Notes under the pieces: generated by a model | Databases searched by the model: none | Seen by the model: only the letters and a program-made list of their open reading frames with translations | What the model was told of the DNA's origin: nothing | Made by a program: the position numbers and the translations under genes | In this document: in pieces, positions 1 through 6,400 of the stretch | How the letters are laid out: each line of letters starts with the position of its first letter | How positions within the stretch are numbered: position 1 is the stretch's first letter | Assembly (NCBI GenBank): GCA_934130325.1 | Contig: CAKOYA010000018.1 | Coordinates: forward strand, 1-23,927 | Length of the DNA stretch: 23,927 nt | From: an uncultured Clostridia bacterium | Lineage (GTDB): Bacteria; Bacillota; Clostridia; TANB77; CAG-465 | Reading direction: 5' to 3'

Positions 1-70
1 ATATCACTATTACTATTATCATTATTATTAATGATATTAAACTTATTCCTCTTCTCTTTTTCATTTCCAT
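1..70 (-). CDS. Pilin-like (type IV prepilin-like) protein, N-terminal part only
   Basis: A short reading frame opens at an ATG at 70 behind a good ribosome binding site (AGGGG at 76-80, 5 nt spacing) and runs off the left edge. The visible 23 residues are a short basic head (MEMKKRRG) followed by an unbroken hydrophobic helix starting ISLISLII. That is the layout of a class III prepilin signal: processing after the Gly, with the helix as membrane anchor and assembly surface. As in the pilin-like protein at 1185-3815, the usual Glu at position 5 of the mature protein is absent (ISLIS). It lies 16 bp downstream of the 192-aa gene on the same strand, so it is probably the fourth gene of that operon. 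The product beyond the helix is outside the window. Confidence 0.6.
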   Translation of the reverse strand, partial: MEMKKRRGISLISLIIMIIVIVI

Positions 71-86
71 TCTTTCCCCTAATAAC

Positions 87-665
87 TTATTTTGCTGTTA
101 CGTTATATGATATTAACCCTTTTCCTACTTCTAATACTCTTGTTTCAATTATAGTTCCTACTGTATCATCTTTTCTACTTGATTCTACCACAACTTTATT
201 TTCTCTCATACTTGTAATAACATTAGTTGTATTTCCATCTACACTTGTCCAAGTCTTTCCTTCATATGGCATTCCATCTGCTAATATCTCTACAGGATAT
301 ATTGTTGATACTTCTTCTCCATCTTTTAAATGTCTTCCACTTTCTAGTACCTTTTCATCTTCTATTCTATACTCCATTTCAACTATATACTTTTCTCCAC
401 CTGTTTCTTCTTCCCTTTGAGTTGTTACAATCCTATCCCCTTCTTTTTCTTCTATATTAGTTACTTTTACTTTATATTTTTGATTACCTTGACTATATGT
501 ATATTTTTCTCCTATTTTTTCTGCGAACAAATCTTCTAAAGTATTTATTTGTGTAACTTTTCCACTTGGCTCATCTACATTTTTTGTCTTTACAGCATTT
601 AATATCATTACTATCCCTATTATCCCTAATATTATTATTCCTATTACATATATCTTTTTTCCCAT
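87..665 (-). CDS. Membrane-anchored extracytoplasmic protein of unknown function (192 aa)
   Basis: I do not recognise this family. The protein has an N-terminal membrane anchor (about residues 5-22, YVIGIIILGIIGIVMIL) followed by a hydrophilic, beta-rich extracytoplasmic region with alternating charged and aliphatic residues and no cysteines or obvious catalytic motif. The ATG at 665 follows the stop of the 137-aa gene by one base and has a strong GGAGGA site inside the end of that gene, so the two are translated from one message. With the upstream pilin/FGE protein and downstream pilin-like start, it is probably a surface or pilus-associated accessory protein. That role is inferred from context only. 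Confidence 0.75.
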   Translation of the reverse strand: MGKKIYVIGIIILGIIGIVMILNAVKTKNVDEPSGKVTQINTLEDLFAEKIGEKYTYSQGNQKYKVKVTNIEEKEGDRIVTTQREEETGGEKYIVEMEYRIEDEKVLESGRHLKDGEEVSTIYPVEILADGMPYEGKTWTSVDGNTTNVITSMRENKVVVESSRKDDTVGTIIETRVLEVGKGLISYNVTAK

Positions 666-666
666 A

Positions 667-1080
667 TTATTTTTCCTCCAATACCTTAAACTCTACATTT
701 GTCATATTTGTATAATCTCCTAATATTGCTGTTTGTAATCTCTTTTTTCTTCCTGGCTCTATTTCATCTAATACTTGTTTTAAACTATCTATTTCTTTTC
801 CTTCATTATCTTTTAATACTATCTCTATAGTCAAACTTTTCGTATTTTTATCATTACTTAGTATATCTGCCTCTATTGTTGTTACTCCACCTTCATATTT
901 TTTTGTTATATTACTAAACTCTACTTTTTTTAATTCTACACTCTCGATTGCCTTTTCACCTTCAAAACTTGTCTTTGTGTTTGGTCTATTTTTTTTAACC
1001 ACCATTATTACTACTATAATTGCTATTACTACCAATACTACACACATTAGCATTATTTGCTTTCTACTTAGCTTTTTCAT
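667..1080 (-). CDS. Membrane-anchored protein with an Ig-like (FxLYD-type) extracytoplasmic domain (137 aa)
   Basis: Residues 9-28 form a single membrane segment after a basic MKKLSRKQ head. The rest is a compact extracytoplasmic domain. Its pattern (an N-terminal strand with VEFSNI, a middle strand with LTIEIVLKDNEGKEI, then a turn before EIEPGRKKRLQ) resembles FxLYD/DUF3426-like immunoglobulin folds, where a lipid or membrane anchor carries one beta sandwich. No catalytic residues are visible. The start is supported by GGGGGAAG about 5 nt upstream of ATG 1080. It lies between the pilin/FGE gene and the 192-aa gene in a same-strand operon, so a cell-surface accessory role is likely but unproven. 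Confidence 0.75.
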   Translation of the reverse strand: MKKLSRKQIMLMCVVLVVIAIIVVIMVVKKNRPNTKTSFEGEKAIESVELKKVEFSNITKKYEGGVTTIEADILSNDKNTKSLTIEIVLKDNEGKEIDSLKQVLDEIEPGRKKRLQTAILGDYTNMTNVEFKVLEEK

Positions 1081-1184
1081 ACTCTTCCCCCTTTTTTAAT
1101 TCAAAAAGTGAACAGAAAAAATATATAATCTGTTCATCTTTAATTGCCTCAATAAATTTTATATTTTCACTTTTTACTCAATGA

Positions 1185-3815
1185 TTATTTTATGTACAGC
1201 ATTACTCTAAATCCATTTTTCTTATCTGCCTCAAAAGGCTCTGCTGCTACTCTTTGAGAAGGTAAGCTGTATCCCATATAACTTCCGCCGTATTGTGTAC
1301 GTCTATACATCTTAGCGCCATCTAAATCAATTCCTTCCATAGTCCATTCGAGTACATTACCACCTAAGTCATATACATTTTTAACTTTGTTATATCCAGC
1401 AGTATTAACATTTACACCAGTTTTTAAATACCAATTGCTAACAAAATTGCTAGTATACCATCCCATTCCATTACTATCTGTTATATACATTCCACCCGTA
1501 TCAGGATTTTTTACATCACTTATAAATTTTAATACGCTATCTCTACAAATTGCATAACACAAAGTACTTATAACTCCTGTATTGTTAGTAAGCTTTGTGG
1601 AAAGTCCATATTGTGATAATCTTTCAACATTTGGATATACCAATCTACTTGCCTTTACTGCCCCATCAGCAGTTTGATCTCCTGATTTTCCATCTATTGG
1701 ATCGGTTTTGGCAAAATCTGTTGTTGAATTATTTTTTGTTCCCCAAGGAATATAGTTCCAAACATTTGCTTGTTGTATAGAAACCGGCCTTACTCCTTGA
1801 TTACAAAGTGCTAATGATCTAGATTTAGAATCACTATCATTACCTTGTTCAAGTCTTTCTACGTTATTAGGAATTCCGGCTTCATACCTTCCTATATAAA
1901 ATCCACCATACTTTTTTATACTTTCAGAGATTTCTATATATTCAGAAGTTGTAGTATTTTCTTGCCAACTTCCTTCCACATTTATTCCATTAACATTTGT
2001 TAACCATTTTATAGTTTGAGTTGTACTATCATATACAGGTATTTCTCTTTTAAAATCGTTATAATTTACAGGAATCCATACATATTGGTTTCTAGTAGTT
2101 CTTGCGGTTTCAACATTTGAATTGTTAACAGGATCAGTACCCTCATATATTACTAATCCATCAGTTTTACTATTTTCTCCTTCAACTGAGGATGCCACAA
2201 ATCCCTTTGGAATTGGTACACCATTTATCATATCAACAATATTATCTCCTATATAATTACCACTTTTTGCATCAGACAAAGAATACTTAACTATTCTTTC
2301 TTTAGTAACTCTACTTGAAGTACTAGTATTATTGTCTACAGCAGTAATTTTTATATATAAATTATTAGTAATTTTTATTCCCTCTTTATAATTTGAAATT
2401 ACTTCAGAGTAGGTTTTATCACTTAAATTAACACTTTTACTAATCTTTGATGTATAATTTTTCCCACCATCAACACTTATTTGAACTGAATAACTACTTA
2501 TTCCTAAATTATTATTGAAGGCTACCTTAAATAGTGCACCATTTTCATTTATTGTTTCAAGTGTTGAACCTATATAAAAATCAGTTTTGATATCTTCTTT
2601 AACTAATAAACAGTTACCTGAATTATCTATAACTAAAATTGCTATCTTTGAAATTTCTTTTGGAACTTTTATTTCTACATTCTTTGTTGAACTATTTTCA
2701 CTATCAGAAATAATTGCCTTCTTTCCTTTTTGCTTTATATACGAGACTGCCAATTCTTCTACACCAGCATAATAGTCTTCTTCTATTCCACTAGAGTTAT
2801 ACCTTTTTAAATATTCATACCTTACCTGTTTTATTCCGCTTTCATTATCTGTTACATTAAATGTTAAAACATTTTCATCTTGATTTTCTTTTAAAGTTAT
2901 CTGGCTATTACTAGGAGAAATATTGTCAACATTTGATAAATCGATTTTTAAACTATCAATTGTTTCTCCATTCGAATTCTTTTTTATAATTTCTATATAT
3001 TTTTCATTTCCAGTTTTTTTATTAAATTCTATTATATCATTATCTGTTACATCTGTTACTTTAGCTTTAATATCATCAACCGTATTATAAATAATTATGT
3101 TATTTCCAGTATTAGTCTTAATATTTTTTTCTTGTCCACCTGCTAAACTTAGATATAATGATTCTCCGCTTTCAATATACGCATTTAATGTAATCCCCAG
3201 TTTATTTGTCCAACTCTTATTTGCAATTTTAGCTGTTATAGTTCCTACAGTTTTATAACTAAAACCACTTGTATCCTCTTGATTTTCGGTTGTCATTTTT
3301 ACGTATTTTATTATTTTAGATGAAAGAGAAAAATATCTAGTATTTTTTACCTCAATACCCTTTAAATAATACACTGTCATAGTCTTTGAAGATACTACGT
3401 AAACATCAGAATTATCATCATTTTTCCTAGTACCTCTTACAGTTTTTTCAACGTTTAATTTAGATAAATCAATTTCAAAAAATTCATTAGAGTTATCCTC
3501 ATTATTTAAATTAAATTCTTCTTGTAATTTTTCACTATCACCAGAACGGTCTAAAATTTCCTGACGAGTTAATGGCAGCTGATTCTCCTCAGAATCTCCT
3601 GTTGGAAAAGAATCATTTTGTAAATAATATATATTAACCTGATCTTGAATTGTATTTAAATCCTCTGCAAATGCAGTTAATGTAGCATCTGCAATTGAGT
3701 TACTTACAGTTACAGTTACAACAGATACCATTATTAATGAAACAATAATAGTTATAACTAAAGTCATCATTGTTATTCCATATTTTTTATAATGCTTACT
3801 CACATTCGTTTTCAT
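1185..3815 (-). CDS. Pilin-like surface protein with Ig-like regions and C-terminal FGE/sulfatase-modifying (C-type-lectin fold) domain (876 aa)
   Basis: The N-terminus is prepilin-like: a basic head to Gly13, then a long hydrophobic helix (ITMMTLVITIIVSLIMV, about 14-45) without the usual Glu5. The middle is low-complexity and Ig-like: near residues 290-340 the pattern ISPSN...FNVTDNESGIKQVRYEY is typical of bacterial Ig-like repeats, and a second beta region follows near 430-520. From about residue 575 the YVWIPV motif opens a domain of about 300 residues with GGFYIGRYEAG, DLGGNVLEWTMEG, QYGGSY and a C-terminal NGFRVML, the hallmarks of the FGE-sulfatase/SUMF fold. Many such domains are binding rather than catalytic, and catalysis is not claimed here. 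The ATG at 3815 has AAAGGTGAT upstream and a promoter at 3833-3861. It heads the left-hand operon and is probably displayed on the cell surface. Confidence 0.88.
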   Translation of the reverse strand: MKTNVSKHYKKYGITMMTLVITIIVSLIMVSVVTVTVSNSIADATLTAFAEDLNTIQDQVNIYYLQNDSFPTGDSEENQLPLTRQEILDRSGDSEKLQEEFNLNNEDNSNEFFEIDLSKLNVEKTVRGTRKNDDNSDVYVVSSKTMTVYYLKGIEVKNTRYFSLSSKIIKYVKMTTENQEDTSGFSYKTVGTITAKIANKSWTNKLGITLNAYIESGESLYLSLAGGQEKNIKTNTGNNIIIYNTVDDIKAKVTDVTDNDIIEFNKKTGNEKYIEIIKKNSNGETIDSLKIDLSNVDNISPSNSQITLKENQDENVLTFNVTDNESGIKQVRYEYLKRYNSSGIEEDYYAGVEELAVSYIKQKGKKAIISDSENSSTKNVEIKVPKEISKIAILVIDNSGNCLLVKEDIKTDFYIGSTLETINENGALFKVAFNNNLGISSYSVQISVDGGKNYTSKISKSVNLSDKTYSEVISNYKEGIKITNNLYIKITAVDNNTSTSSRVTKERIVKYSLSDAKSGNYIGDNIVDMINGVPIPKGFVASSVEGENSKTDGLVIYEGTDPVNNSNVETARTTRNQYVWIPVNYNDFKREIPVYDSTTQTIKWLTNVNGINVEGSWQENTTTSEYIEISESIKKYGGFYIGRYEAGIPNNVERLEQGNDSDSKSRSLALCNQGVRPVSIQQANVWNYIPWGTKNNSTTDFAKTDPIDGKSGDQTADGAVKASRLVYPNVERLSQYGLSTKLTNNTGVISTLCYAICRDSVLKFISDVKNPDTGGMYITDSNGMGWYTSNFVSNWYLKTGVNVNTAGYNKVKNVYDLGGNVLEWTMEGIDLDGAKMYRRTQYGGSYMGYSLPSQRVAAEPFEADKKNGFRVMLYIK

Positions 3816-3832
3816 CTATATCACCTTTATAT

Positions 3833-3861
3833 ATAATATAATGTTTAAAAAATTTTTTCAA
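3833..3861 (-). promoter_or_regulatory. Sigma-A-like promoter for the pilin/FGE operon
   Basis: On the minus strand, TTGAAA (3861-3856) and TATTAT (3838-3833) are separated by exactly 17 nt. The predicted start near 3826 lies just upstream of the AAAGGTGAT ribosome binding site of the 876-aa gene. Confidence 0.6.
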
Positions 3862-3905
3862 GCGTTTTTAATTAATATTATTACAATTACAGAAAAAATT
3901 ATTAA

Positions 3906-3934
3906 TTGCCATTTTGCAATATACGTGATATAAT
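3906..3934 (+). promoter_or_regulatory. Sigma-A-like promoter for tsaE-tsaB-rimI
   Basis: TTGCCA (3906-3911), 17 nt, TATAAT (3929-3934). The predicted start near 3941 is only about 9 nt before the tsaE ATG, so the leader would be very short and the ribosome binding site would lie at the extreme 5' end of the message. Confidence 0.65.
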
Positions 3935-3949
3935 AATTAAGGTGATTTA

Positions 3950-4456
3950 ATGGAACTTATTAACACAAACCTTCAAACTTTTGAAGAATTAATTAATAAC
4001 GATAAATTTGATTTTAATTATCTATCAAAAAATGAAAATGATACACAAGATCTTGCTTTTTCATTATGTAAATTTCTTAAGAATTCTGATATAATTGTTT
4101 TAAATGGTGAACTTGGAAGTGGAAAAACTTCTTTTATGCAGGGCGTAGCTAAGTACTTTAATATTCAAGATCAAATTTGTAGTCCAACATTTACAATAGT
4201 AAACGAGTATACTACATCAAAACATCAAAATATTTTTCATTTCGATGTTTACAGGCTAAATGATGAAATTGAATTTTTAGATCAAATTGGTACAGATTAT
4301 TTTTCAAAAGGTATTTCTTTTATAGAATGGGGAGATATTATACAAAATATTCTACCTAAAAATACTATACATATAGATATCTCTAAAGATTTAAATGAAT
4401 CAAATACAAGGCATATTCATATATGGAGGCAAAATTATGAACATATTAGCAGTTGA
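3950..4456 (+). CDS. tsaE: TsaE, ATPase of the tRNA t6A37 threonylcarbamoyl transfer complex
   Basis: TsaE works with TsaB and TsaD in the cytoplasm to install N6-threonylcarbamoyladenosine on ANN-decoding tRNAs. The 168-aa protein shows the family signature: P-loop GELGSGKT (53-60), SPTF with IVNEY (78-86), HFDVYRL (97-103) and IEWGD (125-129). It is slightly longer than the usual ~150 aa because of an N-terminal extension of about 20 residues. The ATG at 3950 is preceded by AAGGTGAT. The end overlaps tsaB by 20 bp, indicating a coupled operon with tsaB and rimI. The tsaD gene often seen next to this set is absent from the window. It ends in TGA. Confidence 0.95.
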   Translation: MELINTNLQTFEELINNDKFDFNYLSKNENDTQDLAFSLCKFLKNSDIIVLNGELGSGKTSFMQGVAKYFNIQDQICSPTFTIVNEYTTSKHQNIFHFDVYRLNDEIEFLDQIGTDYFSKGISFIEWGDIIQNILPKNTIHIDISKDLNESNTRHIHIWRQNYEHISS

Positions 4457-5162
4457 TACGACAACCAAAGTAGCGTCAGTATCTTTAAAATTAAAAAATA
4501 ATGAAATAATTGAAAAAAAAGCTGAAAATGAAGTTACACACTCAGAAAAACTTCTTCCTATCATAGATGAAATTCTCAAATCCAATAATTGTGACTTGCA
4601 AGATATAGACATGTACGCTATCCTAAATGGTCCAGGTTCTTTTACTGGAATTAGAATTGGTCTTGCAACAATAAAAGCTTTTTTAATGGTAAATGATAAA
4701 AAAGCTTTTAGCATCTCTTCACTTGAAGAAATTGCAATACTTGCATATTTAAATTTAAATGAAAAAAAAGATAAATACGTACTTTCATTAATCGATGCAA
4801 AAAATGACAGAGTATATTATAGTGTATATAAAATTTCATATGTAGATGGAAAAGTTGCTACTTCATTAATAATACCTGAAGATAATGATTTAATAGAAAA
4901 TATATTTTCAAAATTTAACAAAATACCAGATGACAGTATTATAGTAGCTGGAAATTGTATCAATTTACATACAGAGCTATTAAAAGATAATTTTACAAAT
5001 TCTAATTTTCTTGAAATTTATCCTTCTTCAAAGGATGTAATAAATACTATAGAAAAAATATATGATACTAGCAATTATATATTCGATACTTTTACCTTAG
5101 ACGCTCACTATGTAAGGAAATCACAAGCGGAGAGAATAAAAGATGAAAAACATTCTATCTAA
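4437..5162 (+). CDS. tsaB: TsaB, tRNA threonylcarbamoyladenosine biosynthesis protein
   Basis: TsaB is an ASKHA-fold scaffold that dimerises with TsaD for t6A synthesis. The 241-aa product begins MNILAVDTT, the conserved first strand of the family, and contains THSEKLLP (34-41) and NGPGSFTGIRIG (64-75), the most diagnostic TsaB motif. The start at 4437 is preferred over an in-frame ATG at 4395 because GGAGG lies at 4425-4429 with 7-nt spacing and because the protein family begins here. It overlaps tsaE by 20 bp and rimI by 20 bp. Confidence 0.95.
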   Translation: MNILAVDTTTKVASVSLKLKNNEIIEKKAENEVTHSEKLLPIIDEILKSNNCDLQDIDMYAILNGPGSFTGIRIGLATIKAFLMVNDKKAFSISSLEEIAILAYLNLNEKKDKYVLSLIDAKNDRVYYSVYKISYVDGKVATSLIIPEDNDLIENIFSKFNKIPDDSIIVAGNCINLHTELLKDNFTNSNFLEIYPSSKDVINTIEKIYDTSNYIFDTFTLDAHYVRKSQAERIKDEKHSI

Positions 5163-5607
5163 TCTAACCTTTGAAAAACTAAAATTTAATGAAATTAATA
5201 CAATAAAAGAGCTAGAAACAGAGCAAAATATTTCTATACTTTCTTTAAATAGTATTTACTCTGACTTTGGTAGTGATACATCTAAATATTATATTGTAAA
5301 ATACAATGATTTAATCGTTGCATATACAAATTTTAGCATAGTATGTGAAACAATTGAAATTAATTCTATTGTGGTAAAAAAAGATTTTAAAAGAAAAAAG
5401 ATTGGCACATTTATTCTTAATAACATTTTAGAAATTTCAAGAATAAATAACATAGAAAGGGTATTATTAGAAGTAAGACTATCAAATATTCCTGGTAAAA
5501 TGTTATATGAGAATTTTGGATTTAAAAAAATAAATATACGAAAAAAATATTATCCTGATAATCATGAAGATGCAATAATATACGAATATAAAGTAAGAAC
5601 CGACTAA
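5143..5607 (+). CDS. rimI: RimI-type GNAT N-acetyltransferase (ribosomal protein bS18 alanine acetyltransferase family)
   Basis: GNAT enzymes of the RimI group acetylate protein N-termini using acetyl-CoA, classically ribosomal protein S18. The 154-aa protein carries the central strand NSIVVKKDFKRKKIG (74-88; the R/K-x-x-G acetyl-CoA loop), LLEVRLSN (108-115), LYENFGF (121-127) and the RimI-typical YYPDNHEDAIIY (136-147). The start overlaps tsaB by 20 bp, with GGAGAG upstream. Genes for RimI commonly sit with tsaE/tsaB, which supports the assignment. The exact substrate in this organism cannot be read from sequence. The stop codon lies within the terminator hairpin. Confidence 0.85.
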   Translation: MKNILSNLTFEKLKFNEINTIKELETEQNISILSLNSIYSDFGSDTSKYYIVKYNDLIVAYTNFSIVCETIEINSIVVKKDFKRKKIGTFILNNILEISRINNIERVLLEVRLSNIPGKMLYENFGFKKINIRKKYYPDNHEDAIIYEYKVRTD

Positions 5608-5624
5608 TTTACAGTCGGTTCTTA
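5594..5624. terminator. Hairpin between convergent rimI and the 158-aa membrane gene
   Basis: A perfect 12-bp stem (5594-5605 with 5613-5624, core AGAACCGACT/AGTCGGTTCT) with a 7-nt loop overlaps the rimI stop codon and precedes the end of the opposing gene. The trailing T-runs are short on both strands, so it may work in both directions but is not a textbook U-tract terminator. Confidence 0.7.
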
Positions 5625-5628
5625 TTAG

Positions 5629-6105
5629 CTAAAGTACAACCTTTTTCAAGAAAATCCAGAAAATTATTATGAGTGCTATATATGTCAAAAACTTTATTAT
5701 CAAATAATTAGTATTTAATTTTAGTTCTCCATTTATGGAAGTAATTATTTCTATATTTTCCTTACGGATTTGAATCTGTCCACGGTCTTTTACTACCAAA
5801 ATGTACTTTCCATTTGAAGAAATATTAATCTTCTCTATCTTTTTTTCTGACTCTCCTATTATATATTTAATTTTTAAATTATTTTTTTCTGAAATATTTT
5901 TTAAATCAAATACATATTTTTCAGTATTTTCACCATTCATCATTATTTCAGCCATTTGAAAAATTTCTTCCTGATTATTTATAATTGTTTTGGGCTCATA
6001 TATATAATCATTATACTCAATCCCAACCATAATGGCAATCCCTAATATCACTGACATTGCAATAAGGAATAATATCACCCTTGTTAACAATTTTGGCTTT
6101 TTCAT
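5629..6105 (-). CDS. Two-pass membrane protein with extracytoplasmic domain, unknown function (158 aa)
   Basis: I do not recognise a family. One membrane segment lies near the N-terminus (about residues 8-29, RVILFLIAMSVILGIAIMVGI) and a second at the C-terminus (about 135-154, FLTYIALIIIFWIFL), leaving about 105 residues that probably face outside and end in a short Lys-containing tail. The chosen ATG at 6105 has AGGAGAGG 7 nt upstream. A longer in-frame start at 6171 lacks a ribosome binding site and overlaps the -10 element of the promoter at 6162-6190. It is convergent with rimI and shares the hairpin at 5594-5624. It appears to be a single-gene transcript. Confidence 0.7.
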   Translation of the reverse strand: MKKPKLLTRVILFLIAMSVILGIAIMVGIEYNDYIYEPKTIINNQEEIFQMAEIMMNGENTEKYVFDLKNISEKNNLKIKYIIGESEKKIEKINISSNGKYILVVKDRGQIQIRKENIEIITSINGELKLNTNYLIIKFLTYIALIIIFWIFLKKVVL

Positions 6106-6161
6106 ACACAATCCTCTCCTTTTAATTAAAAGTAGCATAAATTTTATTTTATAATACATAT

Positions 6162-6190
6162 ATATTACCATATTATATCTTTTATGTCAA
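6162..6190 (-). promoter_or_regulatory. Strong sigma-A-like promoter for the 158-aa membrane gene
   Basis: Minus strand: consensus TTGACA (6190-6185), 17 nt, TAATAT (6167-6162) with an extended TGG just before the -10. The rest of 6106-6400 is very AT-rich and I see no further gene in it, only this promoter and the lon promoter. Confidence 0.7.
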
Positions 6191-6336
6191 CATTTTTATG
6201 TTTTTTATAAATATAAAGTTATTTTTTTAAATATATAAAAATTAAAACATTAACTATAAATTAATTCCTAATTTATTTCTTTAAAATTTCATTTTTTTTA
6301 CATTTTTATTACATTTTGTTTTTTTGATTTATTTTA

Positions 6337-6365
6337 TTGAATATTTTTACCTTTTATAATAGAAT
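6337..6365 (+). promoter_or_regulatory. Probable promoter for the Lon-family protease gene
   Basis: TTGAAT (6337-6342), 17 nt, TAGAAT (6360-6365), about 35 nt upstream of the start codon. A nearby TATAAT at 6355-6360 has no well-placed -35 box. No CtsR- or CIRCE-like operator is obvious around it. Confidence 0.45.
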
Positions 6366-6400
6366 ATACTTATACTAAAGATTAATTGGAGGATTAACTT

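Noticed and set aside
31..460. Plus-strand ORFs at 31-460
   Set aside because: They are antisense to a real minus-strand gene, have no ribosome binding site, and their Ser/Phe/Leu-rich translations are typical of reading an AT-rich gene backwards.
1109..1136. TGAACAG/CTGTTCA inverted repeat between the pilin/FGE and 137-aa genes as a terminator
   Set aside because: The 7-bp stem has a 14-nt loop and only a short T-run, and the genes around it appear to form one operon. It could attenuate expression, but the evidence is too weak for a feature.
1185..1400. Diversity-generating retroelement variable region
   Set aside because: Only the FGE fold is seen. No reverse transcriptase, accessory protein or template repeat lies in the window, so a retroelement is not claimed.
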